From Leifsonia sp. AK011 (GTDB lineage Bacteria; Actinomycetota; Actinomycetes; Actinomycetales; Microbacteriaceae), in the NCBI RefSeq assembly GCF_013410945.1, contig NZ_JACCCH010000001.1:1054001-1118000 (forward strand): 64,000 nt of DNA, given 5' to 3'. A program made the position numbers and the translations under genes. This document shows, piece after piece, positions 43,630 through 54,000 of the stretch. The notes beneath the pieces were generated by a model. It made no database searches. It saw nothing but the letters and a program-made list of their open reading frames with translations, and had not been told where the DNA came from. Each line of letters opens with the position of its first letter. Positions within the stretch are counted from its first letter, which is position 1.

Positions 43630-43992
43630 CTACAGCCCAGTGCCCACCATGGGCACGCGCAGCACTTTCTCCATCGCCTTGCCCTTGTAGAGCTCGTCGA
43701 CCAGCTTGTCGAGGTAGCGGATCTTCTGCATGAGGGGATCCTCGATCTCCTCGACGCGTACGCCGCAGATCACGCCGGTGATGAGGCCCGCAGCAGGGTT
43801 GAGATGAGCCGCGGCGAAGAAGTCCTCGAACGTCGTGTCCTCCGCGAGGTGCTTCTGCAGTTCGGCCTCGCTGAAGCCGGTGAGCCAGAGGATGACCTCG
43901 TCGAGCTCAGCCTGCGTGCGACCCTTGCGCTCGAGCTTCGCGATGTACAGCGGGTACACCCTGCTGACCGGCATACGAAAGATCCTGCTCAT
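43630..43992 (-). CDS. DUF2200 family protein
   Basis: 120 residues. Conserved blocks [28 protein letters not shown] and [20 protein letters not shown] are diagnostic for DUF2200. Function unknown; cytosolic. It faces the end of the island with 68 bp between, and its base and codon use look like the core genome again. Confidence 0.9.
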   Translation of the reverse strand: MSRIFRMPVSRVYPLYIAKLERKGRTQAELDEVILWLTGFSEAELQKHLAEDTTFEDFFAAAHLNPAAGLITGVICGVRVEEIEDPLMQKIRYLDKLVDELYKGKAMEKVLRVPMVGTGL

Positions 43993-44025
43993 GCCTCCGA
44001 GGGTAGACGCCTCGACCGCGCGAGC

Positions 44026-44433
44026 CTAGCCCCGAGGGATGAGCGGCTTCTCGGCCCGAACCTTGAGCTGCTGCACCGTCCAGGTGTTGCCGTCCGGGTC
44101 GCTGAACGAGAAGAGTGTGCCGCCATCCCGTTCGTCCAGCACCATGATCGGCGCTGCATCAACGCCCCGGGAGATCAGCTCATCGCGGGCCTTCGATGCG
44201 TCCGAGACCACGAGTTGCAGGCCCCTCAGCGAGCCGGGCACCATCTCGCGGTGGGCTGGCAGAGTGCCGACGACGATCGAGCAGCCGGACCCGCGCGGCG
44301 TCAGCTGTGCCATCCGCATCTCGCCCATGGTGGTCTCGTGGTCGAGGTCGAAGCCGACGGCATCGCGGTAGAAGGCGATCGCGCGATCGACGTCGCTCAC
44401 CGGTACCAGCACGACTTCCAGAGTCCAGTCCAT
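44026..44433 (-). CDS. VOC-family (glyoxalase-like) protein
   Basis: 135 residues. One VOC domain: LEVVLVPVSDVDRAIAFYRD, VGFDLDHE, GLQLVVSD and a metal-ligand-containing FSFSDPDGNTWTVQQ. Such proteins are metal-dependent lyases, isomerases, dioxygenases or resistance proteins; substrate unknown. 30 bp downstream of the sigma factor gene on the same strand, so it may be in its regulon or operon. Confidence 0.87.
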   Translation of the reverse strand: MDWTLEVVLVPVSDVDRAIAFYRDAVGFDLDHETTMGEMRMAQLTPRGSGCSIVVGTLPAHREMVPGSLRGLQLVVSDASKARDELISRGVDAAPIMVLDERDGGTLFSFSDPDGNTWTVQQLKVRAEKPLIPRG

Positions 44434-44463
44434 CGCAATCCCTTCGGCTGTGCTGACAGTCGA

Positions 44464-45675
44464 TCACACAATCCCGCCGCGCGGAAGGCCGTCGAGCGCT
44501 CGCTGGAGCGCGCGACGCTCCGCGTCCCCGGATGCCACGGCAAGGGCCGCCGCGTACTGCTCCGCGGCCTCGTCCACCCTCCCGCTGCGCCGAAGCAGAT
44601 CGGCACGAGCTGCGGGCAGGAACGGGTAGCTGCCGAGCGAACCCGCCACCTCGTCGAGGGCTGCGAGCCCGGCATCCGGACCGCGGTCCATGCCCACGGC
44701 GATCGCGCGGTTGAGCGAGACGACGGGCGTGGGAGCCACGAGAAGCAGCTGGTCGTAGAGGGCGACGATGGTGGGCCAGTCCGTGGCATCCGCGGTCGGT
44801 GCGCTCGCGTGCACGGCGGCGATGGCGGCCTGCAGGCGGTAGCGGCCGAGGGGGGAGGGGCGACCGAGTAACGCGCGGGCCTCGGCGATGGCGTCGGCAT
44901 CCCAGAGTGAGCGGTCCTGCTCTTCGAGTGTCAGCAGTTCGCCGTCACGCTCGCGCGCGTGGCGGCGGGAGTGCTGCAGCAGCACGAGCGCCAGTAGCCC
45001 GGAGGCCTCCGGCTCGTTGGGCATGAGCTGGGCCAGTGAGCGGGTCACTCGAACGGCCTCGTCGGCGACCTCACTCCGCGCGGTGTAACCCTCGTTGAAG
45101 GCGAGGTAGAGCACGGCGAGTACGACGGGAAGACGCTCGGGCAGCAGGTCGGGGGAGGGCACCCGATAGGGGATGCCTGCCTCGGTGATCTTGCGTTTGG
45201 CGCGCACGATGCGCTGCGCCACAGTCGCCTCGGGCACGAGGAACGCTCGCGCGATCTGTTCCGTCGTGAGTCCGCCGACCGTGCGCAGGGTGAGCGCGAC
45301 ACGGGCCTCCAGGGGGAGGGCGGGATGGCAGCACGTGAAGATGAGGCGCAGGCGGTCATCCGGAAAGTCCGGCAGCTCCGGGTCCAGGTGCTCGAGCTCG
45401 GTCATGGATGCCACCTCCTCCAGCTTGCGGTCGAGCACAGCAGCGCGGCGCAACCGGTCGAGTGCGCGATTCTTCGCCACGGTCGTGAGCCACGCGCCCG
45501 TGTTGCGGGGGATGCCGTCGCGCTCCCACGTCGAGAGTGCGGCCTCGAACGCCTCCGCCGTGCAATCCTCCGCGAGCGACCAGTCGCCGGTGACACGGAT
45601 CAAAGTGGACACCACGCGAGCCCACTCCGACCCGTGCGCGTCCGCGATCGCGTCGCGAACGTCTAGAGCGGCCAC
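44464..45675 (-). CDS. ECF sigma factor with C-terminal extension (ECF42/DUF6596 type)
   Basis: 403 residues from GTG 45675. Sigma region 2 ([32 protein letters not shown]) and region 4 ([35 protein letters not shown]) are followed by a ~230-residue TPR-like/DUF6596 domain ([33 protein letters not shown]). This is the ECF42 architecture, which lacks an anti-sigma factor and is linked to DGPF proteins. The start overlaps the stop of the DGPF gene by 13 bp, as expected. Confidence 0.92.
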   Translation of the reverse strand: MAALDVRDAIADAHGSEWARVVSTLIRVTGDWSLAEDCTAEAFEAALSTWERDGIPRNTGAWLTTVAKNRALDRLRRAAVLDRKLEEVASMTELEHLDPELPDFPDDRLRLIFTCCHPALPLEARVALTLRTVGGLTTEQIARAFLVPEATVAQRIVRAKRKITEAGIPYRVPSPDLLPERLPVVLAVLYLAFNEGYTARSEVADEAVRVTRSLAQLMPNEPEASGLLALVLLQHSRRHARERDGELLTLEEQDRSLWDADAIAEARALLGRPSPLGRYRLQAAIAAVHASAPTADATDWPTIVALYDQLLLVAPTPVVSLNRAIAVGMDRGPDAGLAALDEVAGSLGSYPFLPAARADLLRRSGRVDEAAEQYAAALAVASGDAERRALQRALDGLPRGGIV

Positions 45676-45992
45676 ACCGGCCGCAACTCGATGCGTCCGA
45701 AGCGCGCCATCGGATGCTTCGACGCGATCTCGATCGCCTCGTCGAGGTCCGCCGCCTCGATGATGTCGTAGCCGGCGATCCACTCCTTCGACTCCGTGAA
45801 GGGACCGTCGGTGACGAGAACCTCGCCGTCGCGCACACGCACGAGCGTGGCATCCTCGACCGGCCGGAGGCGGTCACCGTGGCGGTGGGCGCCGCGGGCG
45901 ACCACGTCGGCGATCCACTCCTCGATGTTGTCCTGGGCCTTGTCGTACTCCTCGGCCTCGGGGTCGGTCGCCACGAACATCATGTATTCCAC
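45663..45992 (-). CDS. YCII/DGPF domain protein
   Basis: 109 residues from GTG 45992 with GAAGGG upstream. [17 protein letters not shown] start, the motif [16 protein letters not shown] and a final [11 protein letters not shown] are typical of the DGPF group of the YCII family. Usual partner of ECF42 sigma factors, possibly acting on sigma activity; biochemistry unknown. Confidence 0.9.
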   Translation of the reverse strand: MEYMMFVATDPEAEEYDKAQDNIEEWIADVVARGAHRHGDRLRPVEDATLVRVRDGEVLVTDGPFTESKEWIAGYDIIEAADLDEAIEIASKHPMARFGRIELRPVWPL

Positions 45993-46059
45993 GGGGGTGT
46001 CCCTTCGTCGGTGAAACGCTACGACAGGGCGACGAACGGGGGAACGCCTTTTCGACATC

Positions 46060-46155
46060 TCACATCACCCGAATTCCGAGCGCTGCCGGAATCTGGTCGA
46101 TCCAGCGGATGTCGCGCTCCCGCGTCTCCACGTCGGTGTTGTGCTCTTCGTCCAT
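46060..46155 (-). CDS. Possible 31-residue small protein
   Basis: ATG 46155 is preceded by GAGGAGG with 5-6 bases spacing, stronger than most sites in this window. The peptide is acidic at the start (MDEEHNTDVETRERDIRW) and ends IPAALGIRVM. It is upstream of the DGPF and sigma genes on the same strand. No homologue recognised; coding status rests on the ribosome site only. Confidence 0.45.
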   Translation of the reverse strand: MDEEHNTDVETRERDIRWIDQIPAALGIRVM

Positions 46156-46210
46156 CGTTGCCTCCTCGCACGAACGACGAACGAAGTGGCGCGAATTCGA
46201 CAGGGTGGCG

Positions 46211-46272
46211 CTTCGAGACTCCAGGCGTGGCGAGTTCTCGCGTGGCAAGAGTCACCACGGCTGGAGTCTCGG
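46211..46272. repeat. 62-bp palindromic repeat, copy 3
   Basis: Arms TCGAGACTCCA and TGGAGTCTCGG (one mismatch at the end), inner TGGCGA / TCACCA. Same length and arm sequence as the copies at 24009 and 25012. Lies 15 bp after the TetR stop. Confidence 0.8.
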
Positions 46273-46287
46273 CGATGTACTTGCGCG

Positions 46288-46983
46288 CTAGCTCTCCGCG
46301 CTGCGCACCGAACGGTTCAGCCACTCCGCGAGGAGGGAGCGCTCGCTCTGGCTCAGTCCGGGCAGGTCGGGTACTGCGGCGGCGAGGGCGTTGGTGAGTG
46401 GGATCGCGGAGCTTGGTGGCGTGGCATCCGTGACTGTGATGGCTGCGATCACCGCATCGAACAGCGCGTCGGAGATGCCGAAGTCGCGCTCGTCGGGCGG
46501 GAGGGCGAGCAGCGTCTGCGTCACGCCCGTTCCCGCGGCGTGGATCATCCCGAGTGCGCGTTCGGGACTCACAGTGAGCAGGCCTGCCGCAGCGATGCCT
46601 CGGATGCGGTCACGGAGAACCTCGATGCCGGCCTCCAGCGCGGGGGAGCGGTGCTCCCGTGCCGTGAGGAGCCTCATGAGCTCCGGGTTGGCGAGACTGA
46701 ACTCGATCTGCGCGCGCCATCCGGATCGCAGGCTCTCGATGGGGTCCGTCTCGGTGCTGCTCTCCTTGAGAAGGACGTGCCGTTCCATCACGGTCTCGGC
46801 TACGGCGTCGAGCAGCCCATCCTTGTCGCCGAAGAGGCGGTAGATCGTCGGCGCTTGAACTCCAGCGGCATCGGCCACGCCGCGAGTGGTCACCGCCGCG
46901 GCGCCCTGGTCGCGGAGTAGTGCCGCTGCTGCCTCGACGATCTGCGTGCGGGTGTCCTCGCGCGTTTCGTTCGGTTCAGCCAT
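46288..46983 (-). CDS. TetR-family transcriptional regulator
   Basis: 231 residues. N-terminal helix-turn-helix (RTQIVEAAAALLRDQGAAAV, TTRGVADAAGVQAPTIYRLF) and a helical ligand-binding domain. Divergent from an NmrA-type reductase with an 83-bp gap holding an 18-bp palindrome; it probably represses that gene and itself. Inducer unknown. Confidence 0.92.
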   Translation of the reverse strand: MAEPNETREDTRTQIVEAAAALLRDQGAAAVTTRGVADAAGVQAPTIYRLFGDKDGLLDAVAETVMERHVLLKESSTETDPIESLRSGWRAQIEFSLANPELMRLLTAREHRSPALEAGIEVLRDRIRGIAAAGLLTVSPERALGMIHAAGTGVTQTLLALPPDERDFGISDALFDAVIAAITVTDATPPSSAIPLTNALAAAVPDLPGLSQSERSLLAEWLNRSVRSAES

Positions 46984-47025
46984 GAAACGACGATATCAGA
47001 ACTGTGTTACCGCCGATAAACACTG

Positions 47026-47043
47026 TGATAGCGTGCGTTATCA
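47026..47043. promoter_or_regulatory. Candidate TetR operator
   Basis: TGATAGCGTGCGTTATCA is an 18-bp palindrome with one mismatched pair, midway between the divergent tetR-type and NmrA-type starts. A second dyad (GTGTT...AACAC) lies just upstream at about 47004-47023. Confidence 0.55.
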
Positions 47044-47066
47044 ACGTAAACAAAAAGGAGTTATCG

Positions 47067-47930
47067 ATGATAATTGTGACCGGAGCGACGGGCACCCTCG
47101 GGAGCCAGATCGTCGAGCGCCTACTGGAGCTTGTGCCCGCGGCATCCGTGGGAGTCAGCGTGCGGGACGTGGACAAGGCAGCCCCGCTGGCCGCGCGTGG
47201 GGTGCGGGTGCGCGCGGGCGACTTCACCGACCCGGGGACCCTTGAGCACGCCTTCGAGGGAGCTGGCCAGGTGCTCGTGGTGTCCGCAGCGATTCGGGGA
47301 GGCGGAGCCTTCGAGGCGAATGCGGCGGCCATCGATGCAGCCGTTGCGGCTGGAGCCTCGCGCATCCTGTACACGAGCCATCAGGCTGCCTCGCCGGACT
47401 CGCTGTTTCCACCCCAGCGAGTTCACGCGGCCACGGAGCAGCACTTGGCCAACACAGGGGTGCCCTACGTCGCGCTGCGCAACGGCTTCTACGCCAACGC
47501 TCTCGGCATCCACCTCGAAAGTGCGCTGGCCACGGGCGAGATCGTGGTGCCCGAGGACGGGCCGGTCTCCTGGACCGCGCACGAGGACCTCGCGGATGCC
47601 GCGGCCAGAGTCCTCGCAGATCCGACACTGGTCTCCGGCATCTCGTCACCCCTCACCGCCTCTGTCGCACTCGACCTCGGCGAGGTGTCGCGCATCCTGA
47701 GCGAACTCACCGGCCGCACGATCACGCGCGTCACGATCGGGGACGACGAGTGGCGGGCAGCGGCGATCGGGCGAGGACTGCCGCCCATCGTCGCGGACTT
47801 CTCCCTCGGGATGTTCCAAGCCGCTCGCCGCGGCGAGTTCACCGTCGTCGATCCCGCACTCGCGTCCATCACCGGGCGGGAACCACTGCGGGTCGAGCAC
47901 ACGCTGCGCGCCCTGCTCGCGAAGGGCTGA
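47067..47930 (+). CDS. NmrA/QOR2-type NAD(P)H-binding reductase
   Basis: 287 residues; ATG 47067 with AAGGAG upstream. Rossmann motif TGATGTLGSQIVERLLE, then SVRDVDKAAPLAARGVRVRAGD and ILYTSHQAASPDS, as in NmrA-like quinone/NAD(P)H oxidoreductases. A short-chain dehydrogenase catalytic YxxxK is not evident, so it may be a redox sensor or a quinone reductase. Controlled probably by the divergent TetR protein. Confidence 0.87.
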   Translation: MIIVTGATGTLGSQIVERLLELVPAASVGVSVRDVDKAAPLAARGVRVRAGDFTDPGTLEHAFEGAGQVLVVSAAIRGGGAFEANAAAIDAAVAAGASRILYTSHQAASPDSLFPPQRVHAATEQHLANTGVPYVALRNGFYANALGIHLESALATGEIVVPEDGPVSWTAHEDLADAAARVLADPTLVSGISSPLTASVALDLGEVSRILSELTGRTITRVTIGDDEWRAAAIGRGLPPIVADFSLGMFQAARRGEFTVVDPALASITGREPLRVEHTLRALLAKG

Positions 47931-47938
47931 GCGCGCTG

Positions 47939-48011
47939 ACGTTGCGGAGGATGGCGCGCCGCAACGCGTGAGCGTCCGCGGGTCGCGGCGGCGCGCCATC
48001 CTCCGCAACGT
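47939..48011. repeat. Perfect 24-bp inverted repeat
   Basis: Arms at 47939-47962 and 47988-48011 are exact complements (left arm starts ACGTTGCGGAGGATGG) with a 25-bp loop. Begins 8 bp after the reductase stop; could terminate but has no T run. Confidence 0.8.
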
Positions 48012-48036
48012 TGACTCGACGCGGTGCAGCCATCCC

Positions 48037-48092
48037 GAGTGTTCCGATATGGCTGCCAAAACCACTGAAATGACAGCCATATCGGAACACTC
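48037..48092. repeat. 56-bp palindromic repeat, copy 2
   Basis: Arms GAGTGTTCCGATATGGCTG and CAGCCATATCGGAACACTC are a perfect 19-bp inverted repeat with an 18-bp loop; first copy at 35644-35699. It lies 34 bp before the AarF stop. Confidence 0.82.
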
Positions 48093-48126
48093 GGCGAAGC
48101 AGGGCCCGCGCAACCCGCGCCAGCAG

Positions 48127-49815
48127 CTACCTCCCGCGCCCACCCAGCAGCACGTGGAGCAGTGGCAGCGCCGACGCGCCCATGAGCACCCACCCCAGCA
48201 CCTCATCCGTGGGCCGCAGCAGCACCCCGGCAATCAGGAGCCCCGCGAACACCACAGCCGACCCGATCCTGCCGACCGCACGTTCGAGCCGTCGCACGCG
48301 CAGATCCAGCTCGGGGGTGCGCACAGCCACCTGCCCGCGATCCAAGCGCGCAGTGAGCTCGTCGAGTCGCTTCGGAAGTCGCGCTACCGTGTTCGCGAGC
48401 GACAGCGCCTGCTGGCCGAAGCCCCGGAGGGCGTTCCCTCCGCTGTTGTTCAGCACGGTCCGCGCGAACGGGTCGACGGCATCCCACATGTTGAAGTCGC
48501 GGTTGAGGGCGCTCGTCACACCCGAGATGAGCGAGATCGTGCGCACCAGAAGCAGGAAGTTCTCCGGGAGCTGGAACGGCAGCGAGCGAATGGTCTCACC
48601 GAAGCGCGACGCGAAGACCTCGAGTTCGCGCGGGTCGATGGTCTGCAGCTCCGCAACACCCATACCGCCGAAGCGATCGAACAGGGCGGCCATCGCGCGT
48701 TCGAGCTCGTCGGTGTCTGTGGTCGGCAGGAGCACGTCCAGGCGCTCGAGTGAGGCGACAAGCGCGCGGGAGTCGCGCGAGACGACGGCGAGGATGAAGT
48801 CGCGCAGCCCCGCACGCAGCGAATCGCTGATCTCACCCATCATCCCGAAGTCGATATAGGTGAGGTGCCAGCCGCCCGCGGCCTCCGGCGTCACGAAGAT
48901 GTTGCCGGGATGCGGGTCGGCGTGGAAGAACCCCGCGACGAAGATCTGCTGGAACGTCGCACGCGCGAGTTCCTGCGCCACCTCGGCCGGCTCGATGCCC
49001 GCAGCGAGAAGGCCCGCAGTGTCGGTGATCTTGATGGCCGTGACATCCGAGAGGGTGAGCACTCGCAGGGTGGTGCGATCCCAGACCACGACGGGTGCGC
49101 GTACGCGCTCGTCGTCACCGAAGTCCGCGACGAAACGCTCGGCGCTGGCGCCTTCGTGCAGGTAGTCGATCTCCTCGAGGCTCGTCGTGGCGAACTCCTC
49201 CACGAGAGCGGGCGCGTCGGCGCGGGATGACACGATCCGCACTCGCGACAACCAGCGGGCCACCCGCCTCAGCGCGGCCAGGTCCACCGCGACGATCGAC
49301 TCGATCCCGGGTCGCTGTACCTTGACGACGACGTCCTCGAAGCCGATGTCCGCGGCGATGCCGGGGGAGAGGCGTGCGCGGTGCGCCTGGCCGAGGGATG
49401 CCGCGGCAATGGGTACGGGCTCGAACGCGGCGAACGCCTGCTCAAGTGGCATCCCCAGTTCCGCTTCGGTCTGCGCACGAATCCTCTCGAAAGACTCGGG
49501 CGCCACCTCATCCTGGAGTCCTTCGAGCTCGCGGGTGATCTCGGGGGGCAGCACGTCGAGGCGGGACGACATGAACTGCCCGACCTTGATCATGAGTCCA
49601 CCGAGGTCGGCGGCGAGGGTGTGGAAGCGTCGCGCCTGTTTCTGGAGGCGCTTGATGCGTCCACGAGCGGCGAAGGCCCGCAGCCCGAAGCGCGGCAGCA
49701 CGAGCTCGAACCACCACGACTGCACGAGCACACGCGAGGCGAAGCGCATGATGCGGCGGTAGCGGGCGCGATGCATCCGCTCGGGTGGTTCGGGGCGTGT
49801 GCCGTTATCCGGCAT
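48127..49815 (-). CDS. ABC1/AarF/UbiB-family atypical kinase
   Basis: 562 residues from ATG 49815. Family motifs: KxGQ (IKVGQFMSSR), ATP-loop AAASLGQAHRA in place of a Gly-rich loop, VVKVQRPGI, catalytic FFHADPHPGNI and metal site YIDFGMMGE. Two C-terminal transmembrane helices (~520-560). UbiB-type proteins are ATPases that support isoprenoid-quinone or lipid metabolism at the membrane. The PadR-type gene lies 4 bp upstream on the same strand, so both are in one operon. Confidence 0.92.
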   Translation of the reverse strand: MPDNGTRPEPPERMHRARYRRIMRFASRVLVQSWWFELVLPRFGLRAFAARGRIKRLQKQARRFHTLAADLGGLMIKVGQFMSSRLDVLPPEITRELEGLQDEVAPESFERIRAQTEAELGMPLEQAFAAFEPVPIAAASLGQAHRARLSPGIAADIGFEDVVVKVQRPGIESIVAVDLAALRRVARWLSRVRIVSSRADAPALVEEFATTSLEEIDYLHEGASAERFVADFGDDERVRAPVVVWDRTTLRVLTLSDVTAIKITDTAGLLAAGIEPAEVAQELARATFQQIFVAGFFHADPHPGNIFVTPEAAGGWHLTYIDFGMMGEISDSLRAGLRDFILAVVSRDSRALVASLERLDVLLPTTDTDELERAMAALFDRFGGMGVAELQTIDPRELEVFASRFGETIRSLPFQLPENFLLLVRTISLISGVTSALNRDFNMWDAVDPFARTVLNNSGGNALRGFGQQALSLANTVARLPKRLDELTARLDRGQVAVRTPELDLRVRRLERAVGRIGSAVVFAGLLIAGVLLRPTDEVLGWVLMGASALPLLHVLLGGRGR

Positions 49816-49819
49816 CCCC

Positions 49820-50347
49820 TCAGTCCTCGGCGAGGATCGCGTAGACCTTGCGGCGAGCCTCGTCGATGACGGCGACCGCGCGCTCCGCCTGCTCGGGGCT
49901 GCCGCTGGAGGCGACCTGGGCCACCGCCTGCGCGAGCTTGGCTCCCGCCTTGGGCAACGCGACCTTGGCTTCGGCGTCGTGCGACCGTCCGGTCGACTCC
50001 CAGGGGAGCGGTCCGCTCGCCGCATCCGCCGCGGCCTCGCGGCCGGCCTCAGTGAGCGAGTACACCTTGCGCTCGCCGACCTGCTCGGCGCTCACGAGAC
50101 CTTCGTCGGCCAGGAGCTGGAGTGTCGGGTAGATCGAGCCGGGGCTCGGCTTCCACGAGCCGCGGGTGCGGGTCTCGATGGCCTGGATGATCTGGTAGCC
50201 GTGCATGGGCTGCTCGGTCAGTACGGCGAGGATCGCCGTGCGGATGTCGCCGCGTCCCATACGGCTGGCGACGCGTGGTGCGAAGGCCTCGCGAAGCCCG
50301 TCGACGGCCTCCCAGAGGTCGAATCCGGCAGAGGATGAAGTGCGCAT
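49820..50347 (-). CDS. PadR-family transcriptional regulator
   Basis: 175 residues from ATG 50347 with GAAAGGG upstream. Winged helix at ~35-105: TAILAVLTEQPMHGYQIIQA, PSPGSIYPTLQLLADEGLV, ERKVYSLTEAGR; then an Ala-rich helical dimerisation region. A dyad 42 bp upstream fits PadR autoregulation. It also probably controls the AarF gene. Confidence 0.92.
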   Translation of the reverse strand: MRTSSSAGFDLWEAVDGLREAFAPRVASRMGRGDIRTAILAVLTEQPMHGYQIIQAIETRTRGSWKPSPGSIYPTLQLLADEGLVSAEQVGERKVYSLTEAGREAAADAASGPLPWESTGRSHDAEAKVALPKAGAKLAQAVAQVASSGSPEQAERAVAVIDEARRKVYAILAED

Positions 50348-50388
50348 GCCGTGCCCTTTCTCGATATCTGCCAAGCATCGGACGACAC

Positions 50389-50416
50389 CTAGCGATACTT
50401 AACGATACATCGCTAG
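50389..50416. promoter_or_regulatory. Candidate PadR operator
   Basis: CTAGCGAT and ATCGCTAG form a perfect 8-bp inverted repeat with a 12-bp spacer containing TATCGTTAAGTATC-like dyad sequence. Located between the divergent PadR and PPOX genes. Confidence 0.6.
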
Positions 50417-50454
50417 TTCGTGCGTTCCCTCCGAGTCGTGGCACGCTTGACGGC

Positions 50455-50838
50455 GTGACCCTCACTCCAGAAGCCCAGCAGTTCGTCACCGACTACCACC
50501 TCGCCACCCTGTCCACGTTCGGGCCGGATGGCACCATTCACGTCGTGCCCGTCGGCTTCACGCTGGTCGACGGTGTCGCCAGAGTGATCACCAGTGGTGG
50601 GTCGCAGAAGGTCAAGAACATCGAACGCAATTCCCACGCCACGATCAGCCAGGTCGAGGGCGCGCGATGGATCACGCTCGTCGGCACGGCGCGGATCGAG
50701 AGGGATGCCTCATCCGTCGCCGAAGCGGTCGAGCTGTACACGGGGCGCTACCGACCGCCACGGGTGAACCCCGAGCGAGTGGCGATCCTCATGGACGTCG
50801 AGAGGGTCATGGGATCGTCGGGGATGGCCTCGCCGTAG
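50455..50838 (+). CDS. PPOX-class (pyridoxamine-oxidase-like) flavin/F420 protein
   Basis: 127 residues, GTG start. Split-barrel signature: LATLSTFGPDGTIHVVPVGF, VITSGGSQKVKNIERN, and WITLVGTARI. Actinobacterial members with this spacing use F420 or FMN as two-electron cofactor; substrate unknown. Divergent from padR; the shared gap holds the dyad at 50389. Confidence 0.87.
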   Translation: MTLTPEAQQFVTDYHLATLSTFGPDGTIHVVPVGFTLVDGVARVITSGGSQKVKNIERNSHATISQVEGARWITLVGTARIERDASSVAEAVELYTGRYRPPRVNPERVAILMDVERVMGSSGMASP

Positions 50839-51039
50839 ACAGATTCGTCGCTGAGGAATAGACACTTTCACAACGCACGTTCTTTGAAATTGGCTCGTGA
50901 AATGAGCGAAAAGTGGCTCGATTAGCAAGATTTGTGCAAGTTTCCACCAAGCTCCTGGGGGAAACACGCAAGAAATAATCGCTCCCTATGCTCCAGCTCT
51001 CACCCTTCTCAGGTATCCGGACAGCAGGAGCCCCACGCC

Positions 51040-54000
51040 ATGCACGAGTCACTCCCCCCTCACGCCGTCGCGCCGCAGCGTTCGAAGAAGACGCACGCGC
51101 GATCCAGTCGCATCGTCGCGGCGATCACCATCAGCGCGCTGCTCGGCGCGGCGCAGATACCGCTGGCCACCGCGGCGCTCGCCGATGATGCTCCGATCGC
51201 CGGCGGTCTCAGTGCAGGCGACAGCCTGTTCCCCAACCAGGGCAACACGGGCTACGACGCGCTCCACTACGACATCGACCTGACCGTCAACGTGGCGGTG
51301 TCGAGCACCAACAACGCGGCGGCAACGACGACGTTCCCGGCAGCGACCGCGACGATCCTCGCCCAGACCACGGGCGCCCCCCTCTCGTCCTACTCGTTCG
51401 ACTTCCAGGGGTCGACGAGCACGCTCGCCAACGCGACGCTCAATGTCAACTCGGTGACGGTCAACGGCGAGCCAGCCACCTTCAGTCGCATCGAGAACAC
51501 CACGACCAACAACGCGACGACTGACTCGCACAAGCTCATCGTCACGCCGTCCGTGCCGGTGTCGGGTGAGTTCACCACCGTCGTCAACTACTCCGGGCGT
51601 CCGGTCGCGCACACCGACACTGACGGCTCCTCCGAGGGGTGGAACGCCACGACCGACGGCGCGACGTTCGTCAACCAGCCCGTCGGCGCGATGACGGCGT
51701 TCCCCAACAACAACACGCCGCGCGACAAGGCGACGTACACGATCAAGCTCAACATCCCGAGCAAGCTCACGACCTCGAATCAGTCCGTCTCGGCCAACCC
51801 CGGACTGAAGGATGCCGCGGCCGTCAGCAACGGTGAACTCGTCTCCCGCACCCCGAGCGAGGACGGCACGCGCACCACGTGGGTGTGGAACCAGGCCAAG
51901 CCCATGGCGAGCGAACTCTCGCTCATCTCCATCGGTCGCTACGACATGTACGAGTCGCAGATCGCGTTGGCCAGCGGTCGCACCATCCCGGAGTGGACGT
52001 TCATCGACCCGGCGATCTCGGCGTCGAACCAGAACACCACTCTCACCACGCGTGCCCAGATGAAGGAGATCCTCGACTACCTCGAGTCCAAGTTCGGGCC
52101 CTACCCCGGCAACAGCACGGGTCTCGTCACGGACGTGGTTCCGAGCGCGATCAACTACGCACTCGAGACCCAGGATCGCTCGTTCTTCCCGACTTCCGCG
52201 AGCCGCGGCACGACCATCCACGAGATCATGCACCAGTGGTGGGGTGACAACGTCTCGCCCGTCGACTGGAACGACATCTGGCTCAACGAGGGCCCCGCAA
52301 CCTACGCCGAGAACCTGGTCGCGTACGAGAGCGTCGGCAGCAGCACCACGACCAACGAGAACAGCTACTACTCCTCGTGGAACAGCAGCAACGGGTCGGG
52401 CTCGCTCTGGACGACCCCGACCGCAGGGATGACGCAGGCATCGCAGCTCTTCGGCCAGCAGGTGTACACCCGCGGCTCGTGGACTCTCGAAGCGCTCCGC
52501 ACCGCCATCGGCTCCGCCGCCTTCAACCAGGTGATGTACGAGTGGCAGCACCGCTACGGCGGCACGAGCAAGCGCACCGCCGACTTCATCGCCCTCGCCG
52601 AGGAGATCTCCGGCCGCAGCCTGACCGCGTTCTTCCAGCCCTGGCTCTACGGCACCACCAAGGCTCCGTGGCCGGCCAAGTTCAACCTCTCGTTGACTGG
52701 CCCCACCGCACCGGTCAACCCGGGTGACACTGCGACCTTCACGCTGACGAGCCGCAACACGGGCAAGGTCGCGCAGACGGGAAGCATCGTCACCGTGGAT
52801 GTCACGAACATCCTCGACAAGTCGGTGCTGGGCACCCTGCCGGCCGGGCTCGTCCTCACCGACAACACGCTCACCTGGACGGTGCCGAGCACTGCGGTCG
52901 CGGCTACCTCCACCGTGTCCTTCACCGCCGTTCCGAACGTGGGCACGACGGGCGCGACGCTGAGCGCGACCGCCAGGGCGAGCACCCTCGGTTCGACATG
53001 TGTGATGTGCGCCCCGAGCATCGTCATCGGCTCCGAGCCGGTCAGCCCCTCGGCCCTGCCGACCATCACGGGCACGCCGACCGTCGGCCAGACGCTGACG
53101 GCCGTCACGGATGGTTGGGCCTCTGGCACGACGTTCGCGTACCAGTGGCTCGCGGATGGCACGCCCATCGCCGGCGCAACCGCCTCCACTTACACCCTCG
53201 ACGGTGCCAGCGCGGGCCTCACGATCTCGGTCTCCGTGACCGGATCCAACGGCGCCCTCTCACCCGTCACGACGGTGAGCGCCGCAACTGCCGCAGTCAC
53301 GCGTCGGGTTCAGGATCCTGCGGTCCCGACGATCACGGGAACCCCGCAGTTCGGCAAGCGCCTCACAGCCGTGAGCACCGGCTGGGAGCCGGGCACGTAC
53401 CTCACCTACCAGTGGGCGACGGTCAGCGGCGGTGTCAGCACCAACGTGAGTTCCGGCAACGGCGGCACCGGTCCGTCCTTCGTGCCGGCCGTGGCCAACC
53501 AGCTCGGCACGACCGTCACCGTGACGGTCACCGGTAACAAGTTCGGTACCACCGCGGTCTCCAAGACGAGTGTGGCCACTGAGGCGATCACCGCTGGCGA
53601 GTTCGTGCTGACTCCGACCCCGTCCATCAACGGCACGCTCTCCGCGCTCTCCGCGCTCGGCGCTGTCCCCGGACAGTGGGATGACGGAACGGCCCTCACC
53701 TACGCGTGGTCGGCCAACGGCACCCCGATCCAGGGCGCCACGAGCTCCACGTACACGCCGACGATCGCCCAGATCGGCTCGTCCATCACTGTTGCCGTGA
53801 CCGGAACCAAGGCCGGTTTCCCGACAACAACAAGGACGAGCGCTCCGGTCACCGTGACCGAGGCCGCGCAGGTGCTGCAGCCCACGCCGACGATCACGGG
53901 CACGGCCAAGGTCGACAACGAGCTCACCCTCGTGCCCGGCACGTGGGATTCCGGCTCGGCCCAGACCTACCAGTGGTACGCCAACGATGAGCCCCTCGAG

